64,000 bases of DNA from Pseudomonas sp. HS6. Its GTDB lineage: Bacteria > Pseudomonadota > Gammaproteobacteria > Pseudomonadales > Pseudomonadaceae. This document shows positions 17,901-25,866 of this stretch, piece by piece. The stretch covers positions 5,332,001 to 5,396,000 of the forward strand of contig NZ_CP067412.1 of the NCBI RefSeq assembly GCF_023375815.1. The letters are read 5' to 3'. The stretch's first letter is position 1; every line of letters starts with the position of its first letter. The translations under genes were made by a program, and so were the position numbers. The notes below the pieces were generated by a model. The model saw only the letters and a program-made list of their open reading frames with translations, ran no database searches and was not told where the DNA came from.

Positions 17901-19835
17901 GAATTGCTGATAGTCGATGGCGACGATGTGTTTGCGGTCGTACCGAACCAGAAGCGCTCGACCGGCCCCGTTATCCACGCGCTTGATTCGACCGTGGATG
18001 TCACGGGTTATGTGCAGGCGATTGTCGTAGTTGTCGCTGATGGCGATCAGCGTCGCGCCTTTGCTGTTGAAGCGGAAGTGATAGAACTGCTTGCGTTCAC
18101 CAGCCTGCGTGAGCACCAGTTCGGAAGGATCATTGCCGATGAAGATCGCGGCTTCCGAAAGGCTGTTGGTGATTGCCGGACGCTTCTCGGTCGGCATAGG
18201 AAAAGTCGTTACACGGTTTTCGTGGTCGGTCCAGACGACTTCATCGCCATTGATGTCCACCCGTTGGGCGAGGGCATGGCTCCAGCCAAAACCGAGACCG
18301 CAATCCATTTCTGCCGCACTGGTGCGATAGAGGCGCGTCCAGGTGAAGGGCAGCAAGCCGCCGAGTTCGCCGTCGGTAAGTGTCAGCAATTCTTCGCCGG
18401 TGACCATCGAAACCGGACAGCCATTGGTGCAGGTTTTCTTGGCACAGGTGGCGCTTTTGTCGTCAGGTGTCTTCGATTGATCAGGAGCGTCGTCGATCTT
18501 TTCCTTTGGCTCAAGCGAGGTTTGTTTCTGCTTTTTGTCCCGTGGAAATGAGGAGGCGTCCTTGACCTCCTGTTTCGGTGTATCTGAAGTTTTCGGCAGC
18601 GGGCCTTTGGCTGGTTGCTCCGCTATCTGGCTTTTCGGTGCGGCCTGCGGTGGCTGAGGTTTAGGCTTGGGCGCCTCAGTGGCGGCCTCATCGATCTTCA
18701 AAGCTGCGGTTTTTGCGGGCTTCATCGGCACATTTTTAGCGCTGGCGATGATTGGCTTCGACACTTCCGCGTGAGCGGGCAGGGCGTGTTTGTTGCTGAG
18801 CGTCATCAGAGTGGAGGCAAGATCTTCCAGGTATTTGACTGCTTCTCCCGATTTGACGGTGGACAGGACTTTTGTCCCTGCTCTTACAGCCAGTCCGGCA
18901 CCACCTGTCAAACAGATGCCCACCAGTACGTTGATCAGAAACTCCGAAGCAATCGCCGTCATAACGTCGACGATGACCTGCGGCGGAAGCATGCCGACCC
19001 ACGCCACAATCGCCGAGACATAGATGAACATCAGCGGCTCGTCACTGAGAATCAGCAACCCTGAAGCAATGGACTCTTTCGACGCGGCATATAGCTTGTC
19101 GATTTCGATGTCCGACAGATAATTTTTGAGTTTCGCGTAGTTTTTTTGCGGATTAGCGAGCAGCTCGAACAGGCTTTTGATGTCATCCCACAGACGAAGC
19201 AGAGCTTTCTCAAAACCATCCAGTGCCCGTTTAAGCAAAATAACCGAACGCCCGGCTCGATCTGCCGCCGAGTAGCTCGCCCATTGCGGCTGAAACTTGC
19301 TCGACCATTCGCTTTGCAGCCAGCCGTCAAGCTTGCCGATAACGCCTTGATAGGAGTCATAGAGCGCTTTGACGTCGTTCTGCGAGACATTCGGAAAGAA
19401 CGTGATGCGGTAGGTCTGACCCTTCTTGCAGCCTTCAACTACCTTGATGCCGCTTGGGCCGATCATGGTTTCGATGACCGGTCCCGTAACGTCGTCGTAA
19501 AAGGTTCCTTTGGTCACTGGCTCCAGTTTCACTGGAGTATTGCCGATAGGGACGAATCGGGCTGATTCAAACATATGGATCAGCGTGAAATCACCTACCA
19601 GTGGGCAGGTCGCATAGGTTTCCACGGCACCGGTTTTGGTCTTGCGTTTCGTGACGCTGACTTCATTGCCGACCTTGAAGGTCTGGTCGACATCCAGCGC
19701 CCAGCCTGTCCAGAAACCGTCAGCCCAATCCTTGTAATCACTCAGGCAGTTTTTGAAGTCTTTGAGAATCAGGCTCACGTCAGGTGTTTTGGCGTCCAGC
19801 ACACGCAGGACCAATGTACCAATCGGGGTATTCAT
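14979..19835 (-). CDS. T6SS Rhs effector with endonuclease-like tip
   Basis: This 1618-residue protein has an N-terminal adaptor region with hydrophobic helices (near residues 265-325) and a Pro/Lys-rich linker (about 370-460). A Cys motif (CAKKTCTNGCPVS) leads into a DUF6531-type start and then many YD repeats (xxYxYDxxGRL) forming the cocoon. The core ends GWVDPLGL, the Rhs cleavage-type motif. The last 138 residues are the tip: DDAGHARGSKLGGPG and DNIFPQAPSINRGQFR resemble DNA/RNA non-specific endonucleases (GH...LGG...N..PQ...N.G). No PAAR motif is seen. Its start overlaps the tap stop by four bases. An immunity gene follows. Confidence 0.9.
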   Translation of the reverse strand: MNTPIGTLVLRVLDAKTPDVSLILKDFKNCLSDYKDWADGFWTGWALDVDQTFKVGNEVSVTKRKTKTGAVETYATCPLVGDFTLIHMFESARFVPIGNTPVKLEPVTKGTFYDDVTGPVIETMIGPSGIKVVEGCKKGQTYRITFFPNVSQNDVKALYDSYQGVIGKLDGWLQSEWSSKFQPQWASYSAADRAGRSVILLKRALDGFEKALLRLWDDIKSLFELLANPQKNYAKLKNYLSDIEIDKLYAASKESIASGLLILSDEPLMFIYVSAIVAWVGMLPPQVIVDVMTAIASEFLINVLVGICLTGGAGLAVRAGTKVLSTVKSGEAVKYLEDLASTLMTLSNKHALPAHAEVSKPIIASAKNVPMKPAKTAALKIDEAATEAPKPKPQPPQAAPKSQIAEQPAKGPLPKTSDTPKQEVKDASSFPRDKKQKQTSLEPKEKIDDAPDQSKTPDDKSATCAKKTCTNGCPVSMVTGEELLTLTDGELGGLLPFTWTRLYRTSAAEMDCGLGFGWSHALAQRVDINGDEVVWTDHENRVTTFPMPTEKRPAITNSLSEAAIFIGNDPSELVLTQAGERKQFYHFRFNSKGATLIAISDNYDNRLHITRDIHGRIKRVDNGAGRALLVRYDRKHIVAIDYQQFLPADNLEDAWSTVQTLVTYTYDAQQRLIKATNAAGESERYAYNEQNVILERQLAGGASFYWEWEKEGKSARCIHHWASFSQMDAHYAWDDKGSVTVTNADGSEEVYTHDDKARLVAKVDPDGAEHLKAYDDQGRLIAEKDPLGAVTEYQYNEAGRLVAVIPPEDMPTSYEYYHGYVRVINRGPAKWIYWRNDQGDITEQIDPDGNSTHYSYDRQGRLLEIRHPDGSRHQLGWNNLGQLLEERLPDGGQRKYRYDALGRQITRQAETGAITHYQWDAANRLAQITLPGGATRAFTYNPYGRVTAERDELGRVTRYEYADNLHLVSRRINPDGSQLRYRYDNARLLLTDIENERGEHYQLDYYSNGLIQQETGFDGRRTAYEYDLNGKLLKKAEFGDDGSELVTEYQRDAAGRLLVKTLPDSEEIHYSYDALGRLVNVDDGHWPLAYEYDVQDRLITEHQGWGTTRYEYDSVGQLNHCRLPDGSTLDYRHQPGGHLSSIDLNGTRLTSHQFSAGREQQRQQGLLLSQYQYDEQGRLQAHSVSQRDKNLFQRRYNYDANGNLAGIDDSRKGNRSYHYDPLDRLINVRGTTPESFAHDPAGNLLGQTDMPVANLANVKGNRLLMQGDRHYDYDAYGNLIRERRGANQKLVTEYRYDCQHRLIGVSLPGGSTASYKYDAFGRRIEKTVDSHTTEFLWQGERLIAESADNRYRTYIYEPGSFRPLAMLDGEGPRKATPFYYQLDHLGTPQELTDYSGEIMWSAKYRAYGNLAALDVSEIDNPLRFQGQYFDAETGLHYNRHRYYNPNTARFLTPDPIKLAGGLNNYQYVPNPTGWVDPLGLACGPENCPNVTKDAHGRITDWEFDVTPDDIGTGSPTNQAARDHARSLGNATDDAGHARGSKLGGPGTVLDNIFPQAPSINRGQFRVFEKGVAEHIIENDVSASAKLTAVYEGQETRPYKLIYKIVFSDGTKLTKEFDN
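15400..16007. repeat. Direct repeat of Rhs core, copy inside rhs
   Basis: Partner of 13516-14123, offset 1884 bp (628 codons). It covers the end of the Rhs core up to DPLGL. Recombination between the copies would delete the resident tip and its immunity gene and attach the distal tip in frame. Confidence 0.85.
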
Positions 19836-20557
19836 GACGTGACTTCCTTTGTCAGCTCAGCAGCAAGACGCTCTGCCATTTCTTCTGTATTTGGATTTTG
19901 GCGTACGAAGCGCTCGACCTTTCTACGCAGGTTGGCTTCAGGGAATTCGAAGTAAAGCTCTGGACAGTCCTCTGATAGCCACTGCATCAGGTTCTCGACG
20001 ACGGTGGTGTGATCCTTTTTTGCGAGGACATCCAACAGCGTTTGAGGCACTTCCCACCAAGGCCACTCTTTCGCAGGCGGCACTGCTCTTCGGCCCACTT
20101 CAACGCTTTTGCCATTGATCAGATATCGCTCGAATACCGGTAAAACTTCGCCGGTAGCAGGGCCAAGGGCTTCTATGATCGGGTAGATATGCCGACCATC
20201 CCAAAATCGAAAAAATACTTCCGTGGCATCTGGCATACGCACTTGGGTGAGGCTACGTAAATGCTCCAGTACCAGATCTGGATCGCAGGTAGACACGGCG
20301 AGCCACCCCCAATCCAATGCGTCGGTTTCAGCGATCCACGACAAGAATCCAGCGTTCGGGGTGATTTCTGCGAGGTACGGCATCACCGGTTTCCAATCGG
20401 CGTATGGCGTTCCGCTCCAGATAGGTAGAAGTTGCGGAGCCGTATCATGCTGATAAAAGGGCTTCAGTGGCTCTGCATCACTGGCGGCGCTGACGACCAG
20501 ATACAGCCGCTCATCTTTCTGCAACGGCTGTTGTGCCAGCCAGTCCATGGGTGTCAT
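19832..20557 (-). CDS. DUF4123 T6SS effector adaptor (Tap/TEC)
   Basis: This 241-residue cytoplasmic chaperone loads an effector on VgrG. It starts at 20557 (MTPMDWLAQQPLQKDERLYLVVSAA), five bases after the vgrG stop. An upstream start at 20617 would lie inside vgrG. Family features are the early YLVVSAASDAEPL strand, a long central region with WGWLAVSTCDPDLVLEHLRSL, and FFRFWDGRHIYPIIEAL, the FRF.D.R....L core of DUF4123. Position between vgrG and rhs, with a four-base overlap into rhs, fits a dedicated chaperone for this Rhs. Confidence 0.88.
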   Translation of the reverse strand: MTPMDWLAQQPLQKDERLYLVVSAASDAEPLKPFYQHDTAPQLLPIWSGTPYADWKPVMPYLAEITPNAGFLSWIAETDALDWGWLAVSTCDPDLVLEHLRSLTQVRMPDATEVFFRFWDGRHIYPIIEALGPATGEVLPVFERYLINGKSVEVGRRAVPPAKEWPWWEVPQTLLDVLAKKDHTTVVENLMQWLSEDCPELYFEFPEANLRRKVERFVRQNPNTEEMAERLAAELTKEVTS

Positions 20558-20561
20558 TCGA

Positions 20562-22604
20562 TTAGATGGCACAGGCACCTGCCTTACACTTCTCACACTC
20601 TTCACAGAACGGCGCATTACGCTTGAGCGTGTTGATCTGCGCTGGCGTCAGCACCGCGCCAGCCTTGTCGGAATCCGCCTGTTTCAGTACGCCCGGCATC
20701 AACGGCGCCGCACCGGTGCCGCTCCCCGGCCCACCACCCGAGTTGATGTTGATCGCCGGCCCGCTCATGGTCACGCCGCCGCCATCGATCTTGATGAAGC
20801 TGCCGCCACCCACCAACGTCAGTTCAGCCCCAGCCTCCAGCACCACTTTCATGCCGCTGCTCAGGTGAATTTCCTGGCCGGCGTCGATGAATTGCCCGGT
20901 GCCGATCTTGATGTGCTGATTCACGCCCACGGTCAGGTGGTCGTTGGCCCGAGCCTCGACTTTGCGGTCTGCGTAAACGGTATGGTGTTCTTCGGCCTTG
21001 AATTCCGTGTAGCTGTTCTTTTCCACGACGTCGTGGCGTTCGTTGCCGACGCGGATTTTCTGGTCGTGCTCGATGTTCTCGTCCCAGTCGCGCTGGGCGT
21101 GGAGGAAGATCTGTTCCTGGCCTTTCTTGTCTTCGATGCGCAGTTCGTTGAAGCCGCCGCCACCCATCGAGCTCAGGGTCTTGAAGGTGGTGCGCGTCTT
21201 GTTCGCCGGCAGGGCGTACGGGACGGTGTTTTCCTTGTGGTACAGGCAGCCGCTGATCAGCGGTTGGTCGGGATCGCCTTCAAGGAAGGTCACCAGCACT
21301 TCCATGCCGATGCGCGGGATGGCGATGCCGCCGTACTGGGCGCCGGCCCAGGCGGAAGACACGCGCAGCCAGCAGCTGGTCTTGTCGTCGGCCTGGCCTT
21401 CACGATCCCAGTGGAACTGGACTTTGACCCGGCCGTATTCATCGCAGTGGATTTCCTGGCCTTTCGGGCCGGTGACCACGGCGCTCTGGCTGCCGAGGAT
21501 GCGCGGTTTCGGGTGGCGCAGGGGCGGGCGGTTCGGCACGTCCCACGGGGTGGCCTGGAAGCGGTTGCGGTAGCCCTGATGGAAATCGTCTTTCAGTGCG
21601 GTGGTGTCACTGGTCACCGACTCTTCCAGCACTTGCGGCTGCTTGCCTTCGTGCAGGACTTCGGTGAGCAGCCACAGGTCATTCCACTTGGCCTTCGGGT
21701 GTTCTTTCAGCGCGAGGAAATGGCCGCTGACCAGCAGCGGCTGGTCGCTCTTGCCTTCGGCGAGCTGGAAGTCGCTGCGATGGCGTTCGAGGGCGCGTTT
21801 GGCCAGGTGCTTGCCGCGCTCGCGGTCGACGAAACGGCCCGGGTAGTCGTAGTCCTCGAGGTCGGGCAGGGCGTCGCCGCGGTTTTCGCTTTCGAGGGTG
21901 ATGCGCGGTTTTTCGAAGTCGTAGTCGCGGCGGGTGGTGCGGCTGGTGCGGGTTTCCAGGCGCAGGTCGAAGCGCTTGATCACCGGGTCGCTGGCGACCA
22001 TGCCTGAGTCTTGCTGGTAGGCAACCGGCGCCAGTTTGTGGAACACCGTCTGGTCGTCGCCGAACACCAGTTTGTGCGCCGTGGCGCTGTGCTGGAAGTG
22101 GTAGTGAATGCCTTCTTCTTCGCACAGGCGCTGGATGAAGTGCAGGTCCGATTCGTCGTACTGCACGCAGTAGATACGGTCGGGGTAGATCGAACCGGTC
22201 TGGAACTCATAGGCGTTGCCCTGGATGCCATGATCTTCGAGCACCTTGCCGATGATTTTCGGCACGCTGAGGTTCTGGAAGATCCGCTGGTTGATCCGGT
22301 GCGCCAGATACGCCAGTTGCGGGCGCAGGGTCACGGAGTAGCGCGTCAGGCGCTTGCCGGAATCGCCTTGCGCGGCGCGGTAGATCAGGCCGTGGATGCC
22401 GCTGCCGTCGGGCGACAGCTGCAGAAAGGCCGGTTTGTGCAGCAGGGTTTCGAGGTCCAGCGACGGCTGCTCACTGACCAGCTCCACCTCGAATACAAAA
22501 GGCTGGCTGACGGCTTCCCGACCGGTGAGGGTAAACACCTGGAAATCGGCGGAAAGACCTTCGATGGTCAGGGCAAAGTGGGTTTCATTGGCCGGCGCGA
22601 ACAT
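20562..22604 (-). CDS. vgrG: Type VI secretion tip protein VgrG
   Basis: This 680-residue spike protein has a gp27-like N-terminus (MFAPANETHFALTIEGLS, then VFEVELVSEQPSLDLETLL and QYDESDLHFIQRLCEEEGIHYHF). The gp5 OB region follows (GPKGQEIHCDEYGRVKVQFHWDREG, SSAWAGAQYGGIAIPRIGMEVLVTFLEGDPDQPLISG), and then a long beta-helical region with valine/glycine-rich repeats to about residue 625. The end carries FCEECEKCKAGACAI, a short Cys cluster. There is no enzymatic extension, so its effector is the Rhs encoded downstream. No structural T6SS genes are nearby, so it must use a machine encoded elsewhere. Confidence 0.95.
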   Translation of the reverse strand: MFAPANETHFALTIEGLSADFQVFTLTGREAVSQPFVFEVELVSEQPSLDLETLLHKPAFLQLSPDGSGIHGLIYRAAQGDSGKRLTRYSVTLRPQLAYLAHRINQRIFQNLSVPKIIGKVLEDHGIQGNAYEFQTGSIYPDRIYCVQYDESDLHFIQRLCEEEGIHYHFQHSATAHKLVFGDDQTVFHKLAPVAYQQDSGMVASDPVIKRFDLRLETRTSRTTRRDYDFEKPRITLESENRGDALPDLEDYDYPGRFVDRERGKHLAKRALERHRSDFQLAEGKSDQPLLVSGHFLALKEHPKAKWNDLWLLTEVLHEGKQPQVLEESVTSDTTALKDDFHQGYRNRFQATPWDVPNRPPLRHPKPRILGSQSAVVTGPKGQEIHCDEYGRVKVQFHWDREGQADDKTSCWLRVSSAWAGAQYGGIAIPRIGMEVLVTFLEGDPDQPLISGCLYHKENTVPYALPANKTRTTFKTLSSMGGGGFNELRIEDKKGQEQIFLHAQRDWDENIEHDQKIRVGNERHDVVEKNSYTEFKAEEHHTVYADRKVEARANDHLTVGVNQHIKIGTGQFIDAGQEIHLSSGMKVVLEAGAELTLVGGGSFIKIDGGGVTMSGPAININSGGGPGSGTGAAPLMPGVLKQADSDKAGAVLTPAQINTLKRNAPFCEECEKCKAGACAI

Positions 22605-22735
22605 CCCTTGTTCCTCGTGCTGTACAGCGGCGTTCGTCGATGACCGCCAAGCGGATCAACGCACGCGAAATTCTGGAGGGGCGTAAACAACATCGACCAG
22701 CAGAGCTGGCCGATGCTTGAAACGATCAGCCGTAA

Positions 22736-23251
22736 TTAAACGACTGGAGCACGCCAGTCATCGGAACCCGAAGTACCGGATACTTCGTGGGTCCAGGTGA
22801 TTTTGCGGTAGGTGAACTGCACTTCTTCCAGGTGGGTGAAGTGCGCGTTGCCTGGATCCTGGCAGTTGTGCATTTTGTTGTTGATGGCGACGATGATCGC
22901 GTCTTCCAGTTTGGTGGTGTAGTAGTGCTCTTGGGTACCTTGAGCCGAAGTGCGGTACCACTGGATAACGATTTCGCTCATGCGCTCGCCGGAGGTCAGA
23001 GCCGCTTGCAGCAGAGGCGAAGCCTTGTCGTAGACCTTGGTGATCACAACGGGCTTGTGAACGCGCTGACCGGTTGGCTGACCGGATTGTGGGTCACGCG
23101 GGATGATCACGTCGTGGGTGAAAGCCTGAACCATAACCTGGTCTTCGTGGCCTTCCTGGTAGGTGTTGCCAACGGAGTCGGCGGTGAAGGCGCCGGCAGT
23201 GATCAGGCCTTGTTTTTCGCCGGTAACCGACATGTACGCTGGTGTTGCCAT
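22736..23251 (-). CDS. hcp: Type VI secretion tube protein Hcp
   Basis: This 171-residue Hcp begins MATPAYMSVTGEKQGLITAGA and contains VMVQAFTHDVIIPRDPQSG, HKPVVITKVYDKASPLL, EIVIQWYR and FTYRKITWTHEVSGTSGSDDW, all conserved in Hcp-family tubes. Hexameric rings stack into the T6SS tube and act as receptor for small effectors. It is the first gene of the minus-strand island, about 130 bp before vgrG. A sigma-54-type promoter (23322-23337) and three dyad sites lie upstream, suggesting control by an enhancer-binding protein. Confidence 0.96.
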   Translation of the reverse strand: MATPAYMSVTGEKQGLITAGAFTADSVGNTYQEGHEDQVMVQAFTHDVIIPRDPQSGQPTGQRVHKPVVITKVYDKASPLLQAALTSGERMSEIVIQWYRTSAQGTQEHYYTTKLEDAIIVAINNKMHNCQDPGNAHFTHLEEVQFTYRKITWTHEVSGTSGSDDWRAPVV

Positions 23252-23321
23252 GGGATGCTCTCCTTGCGGATAAAGTTAGGGTGCCCGGGAGGCGAAATCG
23301 CCCGGTGGGTGCCTGACTGTT

Positions 23322-23337
23322 ATCAAGGAGCGTGCCA
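23322..23337 (-). promoter_or_regulatory. Sigma-54 type -24/-12 promoter of hcp
   Basis: On the minus strand TGGCACGCTCCTTGAT matches TGGCACG-N4-TTGCW except for A in place of C at the -12 element. It lies about 70 bp before the hcp start codon. The -12 deviation lowers certainty. Confidence 0.6.
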
Positions 23338-23420
23338 ACATTTTCGAAGCCTCGTAAAACCGGGGGGATGGCGCTGGCAGTCATTGAATTTCATGAAAAA
23401 CGGCAGTGTTTCAGGCGAAA

Positions 23421-23464
23421 AGTGCGCAAGAAGTTGCGCAGTACTGCGCAACTTCTTGCGCACT
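23421..23464. promoter_or_regulatory. 44-bp perfect palindrome holding two TGCGCAA-N4-TTGCGCA sites
   Basis: The 22-bp halves are perfect inverses. Each half contains the 18-mer TGCGCAAGAAGTTGCGCA (23423-23440) or its reverse complement (23445-23462). It lies about 100 bp upstream of the sigma-54-type promoter, the position of an enhancer-binding-protein site. Confidence 0.7.
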
Positions 23465-23523
23465 TGGCTGGAGGCCATGATCGGCGTGGCTTGCAGCGGT
23501 TTTAAGGGGTGTTTTATTACGTA

Positions 23524-23549
23524 CAACTGCGCAACTTCTTGCGCAGTTG
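23524..23549. promoter_or_regulatory. Third TGCGCAA-N4-TTGCGCA dyad upstream of hcp
   Basis: CAACTGCGCAA-CTTC-TTGCGCAGTTG contains the same 18-mer (23528-23545) as the palindrome at 23421-23464. Its centre is 83 bp from the second copy, close to eight helical turns. It could also influence the plus-strand gene at 23653. Confidence 0.65.
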
Positions 23550-23652
23550 AGGTCAAGCGCCGATCGGGTGAAACGAACCACAAACGTCTACGGTCAATCA
23601 CTCAGGCCGACCACACGGCGGTTGAGAATTCCTCAAGCAGAGTGAGAACAGC

Positions 23653-24330
23653 ATGAAAATCCTGATGGTTCTGACGTCCCACGATCAACTGGGCAATACC
23701 GGCAAGAAAACCGGATTCTGGCTGGAGGAGTTCGCCGCTCCGTATTATGTGTTCAAGGACGCAGGCGCCCAACTGACCCTGGCATCGCCCAAGGGCGGCC
23801 AGCCGCCGCTGGACCCGAAAAGCGATGCGCCCGACGCGCAGACTGAAGCCACGGAACGCTTTCGCACGGACACCGCCGCTCAGTCGGCGCTGGCCTCAAC
23901 AGTCAAACTCGACTCAGTCAAAGCGGCAGATTTTGATGCCGTGTTCTACCCGGGCGGCCATGGTCCGTTGTGGGATCTGGCCGAAGATCGACACTCGATT
24001 GCGCTGATCGAAGCGTTTTACAACAGTGGCAAACCGGTTGCGGCTGTCTGCCATGCGCCCGGTGTATTGCGTCACGCCAAGGGTGCCGACGGCCAACCGT
24101 TGGTCAAAGGCAAACGCGTGACCGGTTTCACCAACAGTGAAGAAGACGCGGTGCAATTGACCGATGTCGTGCCGTTTCTGGTGGAAGACGAGCTCAAGGC
24201 CAAGGGCGGGATATTTTCCAAGGCCGAGGATTGGGCCAGTTACACGGTGGAAGACGGGTTGCTGCTGACGGGGCAGAATCCTGCATCGTCCGAGGCGACA
24301 GCCTTCAGCTTGTTGTCGCGGTTGCGCTGA
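23653..24330 (+). CDS. DJ-1/PfpI (Hsp31-like) family protein
   Basis: This 225-residue protein begins MKILMVLTSHDQLGNTGKKTGFWLEEFAAPYYVF, the Hsp31/type-1 glutamine-amidotransferase-like class with a nucleophile-elbow acid (FWLEE). It has FYPGGHGPLWDL and the nucleophilic cysteine in VAAVCHAPGVL, followed by EDWASYTVEDGLLLTGQNPASSEATA. Members act as glyoxalase III/deglycase-type or chaperone enzymes on reactive carbonyls in the cytosol. It is a single gene with its own strong terminator, divergent from hcp. The exact reaction is not decided by sequence. Confidence 0.9.
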   Translation: MKILMVLTSHDQLGNTGKKTGFWLEEFAAPYYVFKDAGAQLTLASPKGGQPPLDPKSDAPDAQTEATERFRTDTAAQSALASTVKLDSVKAADFDAVFYPGGHGPLWDLAEDRHSIALIEAFYNSGKPVAAVCHAPGVLRHAKGADGQPLVKGKRVTGFTNSEEDAVQLTDVVPFLVEDELKAKGGIFSKAEDWASYTVEDGLLLTGQNPASSEATAFSLLSRLR

Positions 24331-24337
24331 AATCCAG

Positions 24338-24370
24338 AAAGGTCGTCCGAGGCATCGGACGACCTTTTTT
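24338..24370. terminator. Rho-independent terminator between convergent genes
   Basis: AAAGGTCGTCCGA/TCGGACGACCTTT with a GGCA loop and a T-run. It ends the DJ-1 gene and, on the other strand, can serve the convergent HglS gene. Confidence 0.9.
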
Positions 24371-24375
24371 CAGTT

Positions 24376-25755
24376 TTAGCGGGCCAACGCGGCCAGACAT
24401 TCCTCAACCGAACGCTGCTGCGTTTCGGCATATAACCCCAATTCATCGATGGTCGAACGCCCCAAGGCCTGTTCGAACGCCTGACGGTTGGAGTGCTCGC
24501 CATAGTGCGTCTGCGCCGCATCTCCCAGGTTCGACTGAAAAATCCCCGCCGCACTGACCGGCAGGAAATCTTCGTACACCAGCGGCTCGGCTTTCACGTA
24601 CCCGTCCCGTAACAACCCTTGCAGCGAAACATCAATGGGACGACTCGCCTCAATACCCTTGTCTGTCAGGAAATAACGGAAGTACGCCAATTCCTGCTCG
24701 CGCATGCCCTCGAGGCTGTCAGGGAATTCGCTAAAGTGCTGGCTCATCAGCGTGTTGTAGCGTGAGGCATTGGCTTCGTTGGGGAAATCGCCCAATTCAT
24801 CTCGTGCCGCATTCAGCAAGCGGTCGTACAACGCCCGACCCTTGGGTGTCAGCGCTGCGCCGCGTTGTTCGATTTCGCCGAAGCGGGCGCTGTGGCTGCC
24901 ACGGGTTTGCGTCTGGTCGGTGAAGGCGATCGGCTCGTCCAGCGCCTTGAAACTGGTCTGGCGCAGCAGGATCGGATGCTGCCGGCGCGGCGGCCCTTCG
25001 ATCACCGCTTTGGGCGTGATGCCATGCAGCGGCATCTGTGCCTGAACAATGTCGATGTCCAGCGTACGCGGAGTCAGGTGGTTGATGTGCGGGCCCTTGA
25101 ACGCGACGACGTCGGCGATCAGACGATGCTGGGCGCTGAGGGTCTGGTATTGCGCGGCGGTGACGGTGGCGCTGTGGTGCCAGCGAAAAGTCTCCAGCGC
25201 TTGCAGGACAAATTCCCCGGCTTCGGATTCATTCAGCCCGCCAGCGGATTCGGCCTGCTCGATCAGGCGCAGCGCGGCTGGAGTAAAAATCGAGCGCTGA
25301 TCCAGCACCGATTGAGCAAAGGCGCGCAGCTCCGGATCTTCGATCAACTCCAGTCGCAGCAACGAAGTGAACACCCGGAACGGGCTGACTTGCAGCGCAT
25401 CTTCGTGCACCGCGCGGAATGCTGTGGAATGCACCGGCACCCCGGCGGGGGTCAAGTCGTAATAACCCACGGGTTGCATGCCCATCACCGCGAACAGGCG
25501 GGCGAGGGTGGCCAGTTCGGTGGCGGTGCCGACGCGGATTGCGCCGTGACGCTCCATGTCCAGCCGCTCGATTTCGCCGGTGCTGTGCAGTTGACCGGCG
25601 ATCTGCGGCTCGCGTGCCAGCACTTCGCGGTTGGTCTGTTCCACCAGTTCCATCAAGGCGCCGTACAGCGGCACTTCTTCGCGGTACATGTCGGACATCG
25701 CTTTGGAGAAGCGTTGGCGGATCAGGTCGGGGCTGACGAAAGGCTGCACGGTCAT
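24376..25755 (-). CDS. hglS: 2-oxoadipate dioxygenase/decarboxylase HglS (DUF1338)
   Basis: This 459-residue Fe(II) enzyme converts 2-oxoadipate to D-2-hydroxyglutarate in D-lysine/aminoadipate catabolism. With the start at 25755 (MTVQPFVSPDLIRQRF), the reported active-site residues of P. putida HglS fall at the same numbers: His70 and Arg74 (MERHGAIRVG), His226 (GPHINHLTPR) and Glu294 (ARFGEIEQRG). Those reference numbers are from memory. An upstream start at 25824 would spoil this register. It is a lone minus-strand gene; no other lysine-catabolic gene is adjacent. Confidence 0.93.
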   Translation of the reverse strand: MTVQPFVSPDLIRQRFSKAMSDMYREEVPLYGALMELVEQTNREVLAREPQIAGQLHSTGEIERLDMERHGAIRVGTATELATLARLFAVMGMQPVGYYDLTPAGVPVHSTAFRAVHEDALQVSPFRVFTSLLRLELIEDPELRAFAQSVLDQRSIFTPAALRLIEQAESAGGLNESEAGEFVLQALETFRWHHSATVTAAQYQTLSAQHRLIADVVAFKGPHINHLTPRTLDIDIVQAQMPLHGITPKAVIEGPPRRQHPILLRQTSFKALDEPIAFTDQTQTRGSHSARFGEIEQRGAALTPKGRALYDRLLNAARDELGDFPNEANASRYNTLMSQHFSEFPDSLEGMREQELAYFRYFLTDKGIEASRPIDVSLQGLLRDGYVKAEPLVYEDFLPVSAAGIFQSNLGDAAQTHYGEHSNRQAFEQALGRSTIDELGLYAETQQRSVEECLAALAR

Positions 25756-25866
25756 GAAAAAAATTCCTGGCACGGTCACGTAAAGGATGTCGGAAAAGAT
25801 CGCAGCCTTCGCCGACGCGGGCAAACGAAGAATCCTACGAACTTCATTCTGCCAACGACTGACCGT

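Noticed and set aside
20547..22007. Long plus-strand open frame opposite vgrG
   Set aside because: It is a GC-rich shadow of vgrG with low-complexity Val/Ala/Phe content.
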